This document shows, piece after piece, positions 8,193 through 16,510 of a stretch of 45,034 bases of DNA. The stretch's first letter is position 1. Every line of letters starts with the position of its first letter. Source of the DNA: Pseudomonadota bacterium (lineage in GTDB: Bacteria; Pseudomonadota; Gammaproteobacteria; Pseudomonadales; Moraxellaceae); the NCBI GenBank assembly GCA_021851865.1, contig JAJZBU010000022.1, positions 1 to 45,034 on the forward strand, given 5' to 3'. The position numbers were made by a program, and so were the translations under genes. The notes under the pieces are model-generated. The model was given only the letters and a program-made list of their open reading frames with translations, had not been told where the DNA came from and searched no databases.

Positions 8193-8546
8193 GCGCTTTT
8201 CGCCGGCGAGCACCAGATCCGAGAACAGCTTCTGTGCCTGCTGACGCAGCTCTTCCGCATTCAGCTTTTCACGCATCTGCACAGCCTGAGCACGCAATTC
8301 TTCGAGCTTGAGCTGCGAGGCTTCCTGCACCAGGGTGTCGACCAAGCCACGCACGGCCAGAACGATGTCCGAACCTTCGCCATGCGCTTCTTTGCCAGCC
8401 GCCAGAGCTTTGTCGTATTGCTTGCGCGATTCTTCTTCGACGCGCGCCACCAGCCCCAGATGCGCCAGGTAGACCTGCTGCGCCCAAGCACGCGCACGTG
8501 CCACCAGAGTCGTTTCTTCCGTTGACAGGTTCTTCAATTCGCCCAC
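8181..8546 (-). CDS. Phasin, polyhydroxyalkanoate granule-associated protein
   Basis: This 121-residue all-helical protein has Ala/Glu/Gln-rich amphipathic stretches and a Lys/Arg tail ending EKRKAA, typical of PhaI/PhaF-type phasins (poly(hydroxyalcanoate) granule-associated family). Phasins coat PHA granules and set their size and number. The long C-terminal AAKP repeat of PhaF is missing, so it is closer to PhaI. The start is a choice between GTG (8546), with AAGGAGG 6 bases away, and ATG (8552), which abuts the Shine-Dalgarno; GTG fits better. A hairpin sits in the leader. No PHA synthase gene is in the window. A magnetosome-like or generic coiled-coil protein is a less likely alternative. 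Confidence 0.75.
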   Translation of the reverse strand: MGELKNLSTEETTLVARARAWAQQVYLAHLGLVARVEEESRKQYDKALAAGKEAHGEGSDIVLAVRGLVDTLVQEASQLKLEELRAQAVQMREKLNAEELRQQAQKLFSDLVLAGEKRKAA

Positions 8547-8566
8547 GATCATCCTCCTTGGTAAAA

Positions 8567-8584
8567 GCCACTCGCACGAGTGGC
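8567..8584 (-). promoter_or_regulatory. Hairpin/palindrome in the phasin leader
   Basis: An 18-base perfect palindrome (GCCACTCG-CA-CGAGTGGC) lies about 10 bp upstream of the AAGGAGG of the phasin gene. It could be an operator, for example for a PhaR-like repressor, or an RNA hairpin controlling ribosome access. The sequence alone does not decide. Confidence 0.45.
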
Positions 8585-8654
8585 AACTGCGGACCAGTCT
8601 AACAAAGACGCCAGCGCAACGATGGTCAAATTGTTCGACAATCTGGATACTTTT

Positions 8655-8709
8655 TGCTTTGTTACTATTACTAGCACTTGGTTTCATCAAAACATTTACT
8701 AACAAAGCA
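8655..8709. repeat. 10-bp perfect inverted repeat at the 3' end of the IS630 remnant
   Basis: TGCTTTGTTA at 8655-8664 pairs perfectly with TAACAAAGCA at 8700-8709, separated by 35 AT-rich bases. The inner arm covers the transposase stop codon (8699-8701). It may be the end region of the insertion element or a terminator-like structure. IS630 ends are expected next to a TA duplication, and TA is frequent here, so the exact boundary is unclear. Confidence 0.5.
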
Positions 8710-9508
8710 TGTCCGTATCGACGCTCTTCCACTGGAATCGTACCGGGGCTGCGTTCATCTCGTCGATGCCCTGCAGGATACGCTGTTTGAGTTCGTCCAA
8801 CGAGTTCACTCGTATTTGACGCAAGAAACCATGTGCCATTTTGGAAAAGGCGCATTCCACCAGATTGAGCCATGATCCATGCTTGGGCGTATGGACATAC
8901 TCGAATCGCCCAGGGTGGGTCGCCAGCCACGCCATGATTTCCCTGGAGATATGGGCGCTGTGGTTGTCCAGAACGATCCGGATGACCCCATCGGCAGGAT
9001 AGTGCTCATGCAGGCGCTGCAACAGGCCGATGAATTCCCGGCTGCGGTGACGTGCTTCGACGTTGGCAATGATCTCGCCCGTATGCAGGTCCAGTGCCGC
9101 CAGAATCGACAGCGTGCCATGGCGAACATACTCATGGTCGCGCCCTGTGCCAGGATGCTTGCCGGGCACCGGCGGTAAATCCGGGGCCGTGATACCCAGT
9201 GCCTGTACGCCCGGTTTTTCGTCAACACTGACCGAATAGACTGGCGTGGGGCGTCCCGAATGGGTTGCCTCCGCGGGATATAGGTTCACGTCGCGGTAGA
9301 CCATGAGAATCTCGATCATCTTGCGTTCAAACTCCGGATCGCGCCGTTCCAGATAGTAGCGTACACGATGCGGCTTGAGATCATGAGCATCCAGGATGCG
9401 CCACACGGTTGCCTTGCCAGCCGCAGCCAGCCGGGGGAATCCAGCAGCAACGGCATGACTCGCGACAAGGGCGTTTGTGCTCGCTATGCTGAGAGTCCGG
9501 CCTGGCAA
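8699..9508 (-). pseudogene. IS630-family transposase, 5' truncated
   Basis: The frame holds about 269 residues of the DDE_3-type catalytic domain: D96 in SVDEKPG, D181 in VLDNHSAH and E218 in NLVECAFSKM (counted from the TTG at 9508). The linker ATVWRILDAHDLKPHRVRYY and YLERRDPEFE are typical of IS630 transposases. Full-length relatives have ~340 residues with an N-terminal helix-turn-helix; that part is missing and replaced by the foreign orfA. The catalytic triad is intact, but there is no good start codon or ribosome site at the junction. It is probably inactive. It would act on its own element only. Confidence 0.85.
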
Positions 9509-9762
9509 TACGTGGCCAGTTCCATGGCGGACAAGACGGCCGTTTCAATCACCACGATCAAGCGGGCCTCCGCGGGCCAATCATCGGGTAAGGGTTTATT
9601 GACAGGCACCACGCCACCTCCGTTCAGGGCTTGCTTGCGCCAATCATACAGAGTGGCGTCCGTGATGCCTTCCTCTCTTGCTACGTCGGCCACCGAGCGA
9701 CTCACCGGTGGTAACAACTTCTTCAAAACAGCCGCTTTACGCTCTTGCGAGTACCGTGTCAT
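9484..9762 (-). pseudogene. IS3-type orfA helix-turn-helix protein, 3' truncated
   Basis: The ORF of 92 residues starts MTRYSQERKAAVLKKLLPP and has the helix-turn-helix SVADVAREEGITDATLYDWRKQA of IS3-family orfA proteins (HTH_Tnp_1). Homology seems to stop around ELATYC, after which the frame reads a few unrelated residues into the IS630 sequence and stops. It has no orfB partner. It overlaps the IS630 frame by 25 bp. I considered programmed frameshifting between the two frames but see no slippery heptamer there. Confidence 0.75.
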
Positions 9763-9922
9763 GAATCCACTCGTTCCGCCCCCGGTCTACCCGTCGGCCA
9801 AATCGGCCGGGGCGACAACTATCCTGACACCGGGGGACCCTGCCCTGAAAACTGGTCGAGTCGCAACTTTGCACCTATACCTAAGAGACGTCCGGGCCAC
9901 CCGCCCACCGAGGAGTCCTACC

Positions 9923-10351
9923 ATGCCCCAGCTATCCCTCTCCAGAACCTGCCTTCTCCTGGTCGCCCTGGCCGGCGCCTCGCCCTGGGCAAGCGCGGAT
10001 ATCGCGGTGGTGGTGGCCAATGACAACAGCAACGACAAACTCAATGCGCAACAGGTCGCCGACATCTTCCTCAGCCACAGCGCCACCTTCCCGGACGGGA
10101 CCACTGTCGTACCCCTGGACAACGCCAGCTCGCTACGCGCGCGCTTCTACCTCCAGACCACCCACAAGACGGCGGCGCAGCTGCGCACCTACTGGGTGCA
10201 GCAGGTGACGTCGGGGGCCGGTCAGCCGCCCAAGGCACTGGACTCCGATGCCGAGGTGCTGGCCGTGGTCAGCAAAAATCCGAATACTGTCAGCTACGTC
10301 GACCGGGCGCACGTCGACGCCTCGGTGAAGGTATTGCTGACCCTCCCCTGA
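9923..10351 (+). CDS. Small exported PstS-like (PBP-like) substrate-binding protein
   Basis: The 142-residue protein starts at the ATG at 9923, which has GAGGAG 7 bases upstream. A signal peptide ends near SPWASA|DIAV. The mature part resembles the PBP-like domain found in short phosphate-ABC-transporter substrate-binding homologues: a first strand IAVVVAND, the motif LNAQQVADIFLSH, then SSLRARFY, TYWVQQV and a C-terminal VSKNPNTVSYVDR. It is about half the length of true PstS and has no transporter genes next to it, so it may sense or bind a ligand rather than feed an uptake system. The upstream region is short because the IS remnant ends about 90 bp away. A stem-loop follows. Confidence 0.75.
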   Translation: MPQLSLSRTCLLLVALAGASPWASADIAVVVANDNSNDKLNAQQVADIFLSHSATFPDGTTVVPLDNASSLRARFYLQTTHKTAAQLRTYWVQQVTSGAGQPPKALDSDAEVLAVVSKNPNTVSYVDRAHVDASVKVLLTLP

Positions 10352-10385
10352 GGGCTCAGGATCCGTGCACAGGTAGACGTCAAAG

Positions 10386-10410
10386 CGCCTGCAGCCTGCG
10401 GCTGCAGGCG
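10386..10410 (+). terminator. Stem-loop after the PstS-like gene
   Basis: A perfect 11-bp stem (CGCCTGCAGCC / GGCTGCAGGCG) with loop TGC lies 35 bp after the stop. There is no T-run, so termination may be weak or factor-assisted. Confidence 0.6.
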
Positions 10411-10441
10411 GGCGGATGGTTCGCCAGCGGCGGCGCCTTGC

Positions 10442-10574
10442 GTGGTCGTTTGACCACCACACGTCGACTCGTGTCACTGCCTGATGTAAATTGACCGGTC
10501 GGCGGCCTATCCATGCCCTGCATGGTGGCTCTATTGACCGCGAGCTGTAAGTTGCTCGCGCAACATCAGGCAGT
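10442..10574. other. Structured non-coding segment, candidate branched RNA or small repeat element
   Basis: The gene-free stretch 10352-10750 contains a branched pairing pattern. A perfect 12-bp closing stem joins ACTGCCTGATGT (10476-10487) with ACATCAGGCAGT (10563-10574). Inside are a 6-bp hairpin CCATGC-CCT-GCATGG (10511-10525) and a 6-bp hairpin CGCGAG / CTCGCG (10539-10560), plus the palindrome GACCGGTC (10493-10500). Just outside is GTGGTC-GTTT-GACCAC (10442-10457). ATTGACCG occurs twice. I see no tRNA, 6S or riboswitch signature. A non-coding RNA, a mobile repeat cassette or a relic are all possible. The remainder, 10575-10750, shows only a weak hairpin near 10726-10740. Confidence 0.45.
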
Positions 10575-10750
10575 CTGGGGTACGAGTGGGCCGTGGCGGG
10601 TCAAGTTAAGAATCGCGGCTGCAACCATCGAAAGATAATTCGACCTTCAGCCACCGGCGGCCTGCACTTCAACCTTACCGCCAATGCAAGGACGATACAG
10701 CAGGCGATGTTATTTTCATACTCGGGGGCGTCGGCACGCCTTCATGGAAG

Positions 10751-10978
10751 TTAGGGACGGAACACTCCGTCGCGACCACGCAAAAGGTCGAGCATGAGGC
10801 GCTTCTCGTTGAGCATCTCGAGATAGCGCGCCTCACTAAGAAACCGCACGTCCTGCGGTTGTGCCTGCCAGCGCCGCAAGAGATCTTCGATCTCGCCGAT
10901 CTCCTGCACGAGACAGAGCTCGAGTCTGCTCGAGCCCTGCGCGCGATGCTGCGGTTGATGCGGTAAAGAAGCGTCCAT
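10751..10978 (-). CDS. Small hypothetical protein, helical
   Basis: An open frame of 75 residues downstream of ppa on the same strand. The second half looks helical and charged (RYLEMLNEKRLMLDLLRG), with an N-terminal Gln/His-rich stretch. The start at 10978 has a G-rich stretch upstream, but not a strong Shine-Dalgarno. I do not recognise the family. The 86-bp gap to ppa would allow a shared transcript. It could also be a chance ORF, though codon choice and the amphipathic helices argue for a real small gene. Confidence 0.45.
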   Translation of the reverse strand: MDASLPHQPQHRAQGSSRLELCLVQEIGEIEDLLRRWQAQPQDVRFLSEARYLEMLNEKRLMLDLLRGRDGVFRP

Positions 10979-11064
10979 GACACACCCCAGCGTCCTGCCC
11001 GAGTCTTCTGGCCCTACTTTGACACATCATCAGCAAATTCCGCAAGCGCTACCGCAGCTGCGCA

Positions 11065-11589
11065 TCAGCCCGCCGCGGCGATCGCCTTCAGCACTTCCGC
11101 CTCAGCCGCTTCGCGTCCGGCCCAACCCGTCACCTTCACCCACTTGCCAGCTTCGAGATCCTTGTAGTGCTCAAAAAAGTGCTTGATCTGGGCGAGCAGC
11201 TGCGCCGGCAGATCATCGATGTCCTGGACGTGCGCGTAAGCCGGCGTCAGCTTCTCGTGCGGCACGGCGATGAGTTTGGCGTCGAGTCCGGACTCATCCT
11301 CCATCAACAACACACCGACCGGACGGGCGCGCAGAACAGCCCCCGGGGCGACCGGCTGCGGCGCCACGACGAGAACGTCGAGAGGATCGCCGTCTTCCGA
11401 CAAGGTGTTGGGAATGTAGCCGTAGTTGGCGGGATAGAACATCGCCGTACCGAGGAAGCGGTCGACAAAGAGGGTCTCGGAGTTCTTGTCGATCTCATAC
11501 TTGATCGGACTGTGCTGCGCCGGAATCTCGATGACCACGTAGATGTCCTGCGGCGGCTTCTTGCCCGGGGGAATCGCCTGATAACTCAT
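11065..11589 (-). CDS. ppa: Inorganic pyrophosphatase (family I)
   Basis: A 174-residue soluble family I pyrophosphatase that hydrolyses PPi to two phosphates in the cytoplasm and pulls biosynthetic reactions forward. It has the signature [10 protein letters not shown] at residues 65-74 with the metal-binding Asp residues, the N-terminal EIP...KYEIDK strand pair, the [12 protein letters not shown] motif, and the C-terminal KDLE...KW helix region. Length and order match the bacterial hexameric enzyme. The start follows AAAGAAG. cysK lies 70 bp upstream on the same strand, so both may be co-transcribed. Confidence 0.97.
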   Translation of the reverse strand: MSYQAIPPGKKPPQDIYVVIEIPAQHSPIKYEIDKNSETLFVDRFLGTAMFYPANYGYIPNTLSEDGDPLDVLVVAPQPVAPGAVLRARPVGVLLMEDESGLDAKLIAVPHEKLTPAYAHVQDIDDLPAQLLAQIKHFFEHYKDLEAGKWVKVTGWAGREAAEAEVLKAIAAAG

Positions 11590-11659
11590 CTTCTTTACTC
11601 ACAATCGGGGGAGCGGCCATTATAGCCGCGCCCCGACGGGCACTCAACGCGCATACGAC

Positions 11660-12631
11660 TCAGGGCAGGTTCTCCTGATCGCCGAACATGCCCTCGAACA
11701 GCGGTGACGACAGATAACGCTCGGCGCTATCGGGCAGAATCACCACCAGCATGCGATCGGCCATCTCCGGCAAGGCGGCGATGCGAGCGGCGGCGCAGAC
11801 AGCAGCACCACAGGAGATGCCAGCGAGGATGCCCTCGGTCTGCATGAGGCGGCGGGCGTAGACCATGGCCTCCTCATTGCCGACCGCCTCGACGCGGTCG
11901 ACCATGGACAGATCGAGGTTGGCCGGGATGAAGTTGGCGCCCAGACCCTGGATCTTGTGAGGCGCCGCCTGCAGCGGCAGACCGGCGCGCGCCTGACTGA
12001 TCAGGGGAGACGCCGCCGGCTCCACCGCCACCGACATGATGGCCTTGCCGCAGGTCTTTTTGATGTACCGGGAAACGCCGGTCAAGGTCCCCCCGGTGCC
12101 GACTCCGGCCACCAGCACATCGATCCCGCCTTGCGTGTCCTCCCAGATCTCCGGACCGGTGGTCTGCTCATGGATGCGCGGATTGGCCGGGTTTTCGAAC
12201 TGCTGCAGCATCACATAACGCTCCGGCTCCGCCGCCATGATCTCCTGCGCCTTGTCGATGGCGCCACGCATGCCGCGCGCCGGATCGGTGAGAATGAGAC
12301 GGGCACCGAGGGCGCGCAGCAGCTTGCGCCGTTCGAGACTCATCGAGGCGGGCATGGTCAGGGTCAAAGGATAGCCGCGCGCCGCACAGACGTAGGCCAG
12401 GGCGATGCCGGTGTTGCCCGACGTCGGCTCGATCAGTTCGACGCCCGGCTTGATCAGACCGCGTTGCTCAGCGTCCCAGACCATGGCGGCGCCGATACGG
12501 CACTTCACCGAATAGGCCGGATTGCGTCCCTCGATCTTGGCGTAGACGCGAGATCCCGGCGGCACTACCCGGTGCAGGCGCACCAAGGGCGTATGACCGA
12601 TCGACAGGGGGTTGTTTTCGTACAAAGCCAT
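11660..12631 (-). CDS. cysK: Cysteine synthase (O-acetylserine sulfhydrylase)
   Basis: A PLP-dependent enzyme of 323 residues that makes L-cysteine from O-acetylserine and sulfide. Seen: the PLP lysine K43 in [11 protein letters not shown], the substrate loop TSGNTG at about 70-75, a phosphate-binding GVGTGGT near 177, and the C-terminal GISCGAA. The start at 12631 is chosen because [17 protein letters not shown] matches the family's N-terminus and GAGG lies 8-9 bases upstream; a longer reading frame continues upstream without support. The family resolves into CysK and CysM; the motifs fit CysK-type, but specificity cannot be proven by eye. It is divergent from the hydrolase gene at 12777. 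Confidence 0.9.
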   Translation of the reverse strand: MALYENNPLSIGHTPLVRLHRVVPPGSRVYAKIEGRNPAYSVKCRIGAAMVWDAEQRGLIKPGVELIEPTSGNTGIALAYVCAARGYPLTLTMPASMSLERRKLLRALGARLILTDPARGMRGAIDKAQEIMAAEPERYVMLQQFENPANPRIHEQTTGPEIWEDTQGGIDVLVAGVGTGGTLTGVSRYIKKTCGKAIMSVAVEPAASPLISQARAGLPLQAAPHKIQGLGANFIPANLDLSMVDRVEAVGNEEAMVYARRLMQTEGILAGISCGAAVCAAARIAALPEMADRMLVVILPDSAERYLSSPLFEGMFGDQENLP

Positions 12632-12776
12632 CAAGATATCCTCACTCGAGTCAGCGGCACAGCCAGTGTGGACCCTGATGCCTTGGCCTGCAAGGGCAAG
12701 GAGTTGGCCCGGCCGCCTATGGACAAGACCCTCCCGCCTCGCGTCCAATGAAGACCTGCTTCGACGGGAGGACAGC

Positions 12777-13700
12777 ATGGAACAGCGGGAAGGTCGCCTG
12801 GCGCACGGCGACATCGAACTGTATTACGAGGACTGGGGGCGACGCGAGGATCCCGCTCTGCTCTTGATCATGGGGCTCTCCGGTCAGCTCATCCACTGGC
12901 CGGAAGCTTTTGTGCGCCAGCTGGTCGAGCGCGGCCTGCGCGTCATCCGCTTCGATCATCGCGACATCGGTCTGTCCAGCGCCCTGCCCAACCAGGGTCG
13001 CTACCGCCTGCCGCGCGCCATGCTGCGCGCCAGCTTTGGCCTAGCGGTGACGGCGCCTTACACCCTCGACGATCTCGCCGACGACTGCATCGCCTTGCTC
13101 GATGGCCTGCAGATCGCCCGCGCCCACATCGCCGGCATTTCAATGGGCGGGATGATCGCCCAGATCCTCGCCGCCGAGCACCCGGAGCGCGTCGCTTCGG
13201 TCAGCATCATGATGAGTTCACCTCTCATGCCCGGCCTCTTTCCACCCAGCCCGCGCATGCTCTGGACCATGCTCAGTGGCGGCTTTGGTGGACGTAAACC
13301 GAAGGGACTGGCGCGTCCGCGCCCGGAAGACATCGCTGACTTTCTGCAGCGACTGAGTGGCCGCCAGCACCGCAGCGCGCACGCCCACCTAGTCAGTGTC
13401 GCCCGCCAAGCCCTGGCGCGCGCCTACCGGCCGGCCGGCGTGATGCGGCAGATGCTCGCCATCCTGGCGACTGGCGACCTGCGCCCGCGCCTGCACAAGA
13501 TCTGCGCACCGGCCCTGGTCATGCACGGCCGCGACGACCCGCTGCTGCCCTGGTGGGGCGGCTGGATCATCGCCCGCCATATCCGCGGCGCGCAGTGGCG
13601 CCTCGTCCCCGGCTGGGGTCACGACCTGCCGGAGAGCATGCACGCCGAGTTGGTCAGCCGCATCGGTGCCCTGACCGAGACCGCGGCTCAGCTGAGATAG
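12777..13700 (+). CDS. Alpha/beta hydrolase
   Basis: This 307-residue protein has the classic fold: the oxyanion region [16 protein letters not shown], nucleophile elbow GISMGG (Ser122), acid in HGRDDPLLP (about 253-254) and His282 in GWGHDLP. The order and spacing match small esterases, lipases or haloperoxidase-like hydrolases. The substrate is not inferable. The ATG at 12777 has a GGGAGGA ribosome site; the frame extends upstream but lacks support there. Its last 13 bases overlap the end of the convergent speC gene. No signal peptide is visible, so it is likely cytoplasmic. Confidence 0.88.
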   Translation: MEQREGRLAHGDIELYYEDWGRREDPALLLIMGLSGQLIHWPEAFVRQLVERGLRVIRFDHRDIGLSSALPNQGRYRLPRAMLRASFGLAVTAPYTLDDLADDCIALLDGLQIARAHIAGISMGGMIAQILAAEHPERVASVSIMMSSPLMPGLFPPSPRMLWTMLSGGFGGRKPKGLARPRPEDIADFLQRLSGRQHRSAHAHLVSVARQALARAYRPAGVMRQMLAILATGDLRPRLHKICAPALVMHGRDDPLLPWWGGWIIARHIRGAQWRLVPGWGHDLPESMHAELVSRIGALTETAAQLR

Positions 13701-14866
13701 TAAGTGGTCAGCGGCGGAAAGCCATTGAACTCGACCGAGGAGTAAGAGTTGGTGTAGGCGCCCGTGGTCAACCAGTAGACACGGTCGCCGACCGCCAAGT
13801 TGTGCGGCAGGGTGTAGCTCGCCTGCTCATACATGATGTCGGCGGAGTCGCAGGTCGGACCGGCGAGCACGACCGAGCCTTCACCGGGGGGGTTGAAGTC
13901 CATCTTCTCGCAGTAGATCGGATACTTGATCGACTCGCCCAGGGTCTCGATCAGGCCCTGGAAAAGACCGACGTCACAATAGACCCAACGCTTGAGATCG
14001 GTGCGCGACTTGCGCGAGATGAGGACCACCTCGGACACCAGCACACCGGACTCGCCGACCAGGGAACGCCCAGGCTCAAGGATGATCTCCGGCAGCTCAT
14101 CGCCATAGTCGTCATGCAGATAGCGCAGGATTTCTTCGGCGTAGACGTTGATCGGGTTGACCTCGGAGATGTAGTTCGCCGGAAAGCCCCCACCCATATT
14201 GATCATCTTCAGCTCGATGTTCTCTTCCAGGCGCATCCAGTCGAACATGTACTTCACTTTCGACAAGGCCGCATCCCAGACGGCGATGTCGCGCTGCTGC
14301 GAACCGACGTGAAAAGAGATGCCGTAGGGGACGAGGCCGAGATGCTTGGCCTGCATCAGAAGATCGATGGCCATATCGGGGTGACAGCCAAATTTACGCG
14401 ACAGCGGCCACTCCGCCGTCTCGCCGCCTTCCACCAGGATGCGCACGAACACGCGCGAACCCGGCGCCTGCTCGGCGATGCTCTGCAGATCGGCCTTGGA
14501 GTCGGTGACGAAGAGGCGAACGCCGCGTTCGTAAGCGTAACGGATGTGCGCTGCCTTCTTGATGGTGTTGCCGTAGGAGATGCGCTCGGCATCGACCCCG
14601 GCCGCCAGCACCTTGTTGAGCTCATAGATCGAGGCGATGTCGAAATTGCTGCCGAGGTCGCGCAAGAGCTCGATCACCGGCGCCCCAGGGTTGGCCTTGA
14701 GCGCATAGTGCACCTTGGCCATCGGGAAACAGTTGAGCAACTCCTTGTATTTCTCACGTATCACATCGAGATCGACGACGAGAAAGGGTGTCTCTTTGCC
14801 GTCGGCAAAGGCTTTGATCTTGGCCCATTCTTCAGATGTGCAATAATCGGTGATACGAGTCGACAT
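13688..14866 (-). CDS. speC: Ornithine decarboxylase, fold III
   Basis: A PLP enzyme of 392 residues with an alanine-racemase-type barrel. It decarboxylates ornithine to putrescine for polyamine synthesis; lysine is a possible alternative substrate in this subfamily. The PLP lysine is K57 in YALKANPG, the phosphate-binding INMGGGFPANY is present, and the catalytic Cys is near residue 339 in AGPTCDSADIMYE. The closing EFNGFPPL is typical of eukaryotic-type and Pseudomonas SpeC proteins. From memory it is very close to the P. aeruginosa enzyme over its whole length. The start at 14866 follows GGAG. It is preceded by phoH on the same strand with a 167-bp gap containing two hairpins. Confidence 0.93.
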   Translation of the reverse strand: MSTRITDYCTSEEWAKIKAFADGKETPFLVVDLDVIREKYKELLNCFPMAKVHYALKANPGAPVIELLRDLGSNFDIASIYELNKVLAAGVDAERISYGNTIKKAAHIRYAYERGVRLFVTDSKADLQSIAEQAPGSRVFVRILVEGGETAEWPLSRKFGCHPDMAIDLLMQAKHLGLVPYGISFHVGSQQRDIAVWDAALSKVKYMFDWMRLEENIELKMINMGGGFPANYISEVNPINVYAEEILRYLHDDYGDELPEIILEPGRSLVGESGVLVSEVVLISRKSRTDLKRWVYCDVGLFQGLIETLGESIKYPIYCEKMDFNPPGEGSVVLAGPTCDSADIMYEQASYTLPHNLAVGDRVYWLTTGAYTNSYSSVEFNGFPPLTTYYLS

Positions 14867-14943
14867 GGCTGGCGTTCTCCAGGATGGCCAGAACTTGAGG
14901 GCACGCCAGAAAGCCTGGCACCAGCTCGGGCGAGGGTTGAGAT

Positions 14944-14966
14944 TGCCCGCTGCCTCGCTGCGGGCA
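14944..14966 (-). promoter_or_regulatory. Hairpin in the speC-phoH gap
   Basis: A 7-bp stem TGCCCGC / GCGGGCA with a 9-base loop lies about 80 bp upstream of speC. It could belong to the speC leader or be a 3' structure of phoH; there is no T-run. Confidence 0.3.
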
Positions 14967-15000
14967 GAATTTAATGGCAAAAACGTCCCGAATCAAGAGT

Positions 15001-15028
15001 TCGCCGACTGAATTTTCTCCGTCGGCGA
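15001..15028 (-). terminator. Possible terminator after phoH
   Basis: An 8-bp perfect stem (TCGCCGAC / GTCGGCGA) with a 12-base A/T-rich loop lies 6 bp after the phoH stop on the minus strand. It is followed by a mixed sequence (ACTCTTGATT), not a clean T-run. Its position supports 3'-end function. Confidence 0.5.
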
Positions 15029-15033
15029 CCCGC

Positions 15034-16437
15034 TCAAAGATGCGATTCGGCATATTCCGCCAGCACCGATCTTGGCACACCTTCCAGTTGCATATGTCCG
15101 CCGTGGCGAAAACCCTTGAAACGCTCCGTCATATAGGTCAGTCCCGAGCTCGTCGGCGACAGATAAGGCGTGTCGATTTGCGCCAGATTGCCGAGGCAGA
15201 CGACCTTGGAACCCTCGCCGGCGCGGGTGACGATGGCCTTCATCTGATGCGGCGTCAGATTCTGACACTCATCGATGAGGATGACAGCGCGCTGAAAACT
15301 GCGCCCGCGGATGTAGTTGAGCGCCTTGAACTGGATGTTCGCCTTGCTGCGCACATAGTCGATCGACCCAGATGGACTCTCGTCGTTGAGATGCAAGGCC
15401 TCGATGTTGTCGGAGATCGCCCCCAGCCAGGGGTCCATCTTCTCCTCCTCGGTGCCCGGCAAAAAGCCGAGCTCTTCCGCCAGAGGCGGCGTCGAGCGAG
15501 TGGCGATGATCTTGTTGTAGCGCTTGGTCTCGACGATCATCTCGATCGCCGCCGCCAGCGCCAGGATGGTCTTGCCTGAGCCGGCCGGCCCGGTCAGGCT
15601 GACCAGATGGACGTCCGGGTCCTGCAGCAGGTGCAAGGCCATGGCCTGGTGCAGATTGCGCGGCCGCAGCCCCCAGGCGCGCGCCGCCAGCAGGCGCTCG
15701 CGCGGCAGGTCCTCGAGCACCACTTTCTCCTGATCGACCTCGCGCACGCGCGCGACGAAACCTTCTTCGTCGCTGATGAACTGATTGACGTAGAGCGCCG
15801 CCGGCAGGTCCTGGCGCGCCAGAAAGTGCAGGGTCTGGCCGAGGCGCTGCTGCGTCTCCACCGCCGACACCTGGTGCCAGAACGACGCCTCGTAGTGCAG
15901 ATAACCCTTGCTGATCTGGCGGATGTCCGACACCAGCTGATCGGTGTGGTAGTCTTCGGCCGCCAATCCGCAGGCGCGCGCCTTCAGGCGCATGTTGATG
16001 TCCTTGGTGACCAGCACCACCTTGCTGCTGATGTCACGCGCCTGCAGAACGACGAGCTGGTTGATGATCTTGTTGTCATTGAGCTCGTTCGACAGATACT
16101 CCTGCTTGTCCTCCGTCGCCGCCTGCATGAGCACCGACAAGGTGCCGCGACAGCCTTCCGGGCCACGCCGTATCGGCACCCCCTGACGCACCTGTTCGGG
16201 TTCAGCGGTCCCGAGGACCTGATCGATGAGGCGGATGGCGGCGCGACAGTCGGCGGCCACCGCCGATTTGCCCGACTTGAGTTTGTCGAGCTCCTCGAGC
16301 ACGGTCATCGGCAAAATGACGCGATGCTCCTCAAAATTGAGGACGGCGTTGGGATCGTGGATGAGAACATTGGTATCGAGAATATAGGACTTCTTCAACA
16401 GAGGTGTCGCCAGAGCGTCGGTTCGGTGATCTTCCAT
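15034..16437 (-). CDS. PIN-PhoH protein (PhoH2-type RNA helicase/RNase)
   Basis: The 467-residue protein has an N-terminal PIN nuclease domain (acidic D21 in LDTNVLIHDP, then Glu/Asp residues in LEELDKLK and VTKDINMR) joined to a C-terminal PhoH ATPase. The latter has Walker A GPAGSGKT at 283-290 and Walker B ILIDE at 386-390, followed by CQNLTPHQMK. PhoH2 proteins are RNA-unwinding, RNA-cleaving enzymes; the single-domain PhoH near ybeY is a different type. The cognate toxin-antitoxin partner (PhoAT) of actinobacterial PhoH2 is not seen here. The start has GAGGA upstream. The upstream gene on the same strand is the GGDEF-like gene, 73 bp away. Confidence 0.92.
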   Translation of the reverse strand: MEDHRTDALATPLLKKSYILDTNVLIHDPNAVLNFEEHRVILPMTVLEELDKLKSGKSAVAADCRAAIRLIDQVLGTAEPEQVRQGVPIRRGPEGCRGTLSVLMQAATEDKQEYLSNELNDNKIINQLVVLQARDISSKVVLVTKDINMRLKARACGLAAEDYHTDQLVSDIRQISKGYLHYEASFWHQVSAVETQQRLGQTLHFLARQDLPAALYVNQFISDEEGFVARVREVDQEKVVLEDLPRERLLAARAWGLRPRNLHQAMALHLLQDPDVHLVSLTGPAGSGKTILALAAAIEMIVETKRYNKIIATRSTPPLAEELGFLPGTEEEKMDPWLGAISDNIEALHLNDESPSGSIDYVRSKANIQFKALNYIRGRSFQRAVILIDECQNLTPHQMKAIVTRAGEGSKVVCLGNLAQIDTPYLSPTSSGLTYMTERFKGFRHGGHMQLEGVPRSVLAEYAESHL

Positions 16438-16510
16438 GCTTCGTCCTCACACTAAGATGATGAAAACGCCTCCACCTACCGCCTTCACACTGATCGCGAA
16501 GGCAAGATCC

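Larger units (their letters stand above)
8699..9829 (-). mobile_element. Chimeric insertion-sequence remnant (IS630-type joined to IS3-type orfA)
   Basis: Reading on the minus strand, an IS3-like orfA beginning (9762 down to about 9511) runs directly into the interior of an IS630-family transposase (about 9500 down to 8699). Neither gene is complete at the junction. A plausible outer end is at 9829, where the minus strand starts TGTCAGGATAG followed by GC-rich sequence 67 bp before orfA. The remnant lies between the phasin gene and a small exported protein gene. The simplest reading is one IS inserted into another, followed by deletion. Confidence 0.7.

Noticed and set aside
9484-9510. Programmed frameshift making a functional orfA-IS630 fusion transposase
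   Set aside because: No slippery heptamer at the overlap; both parts look truncated.
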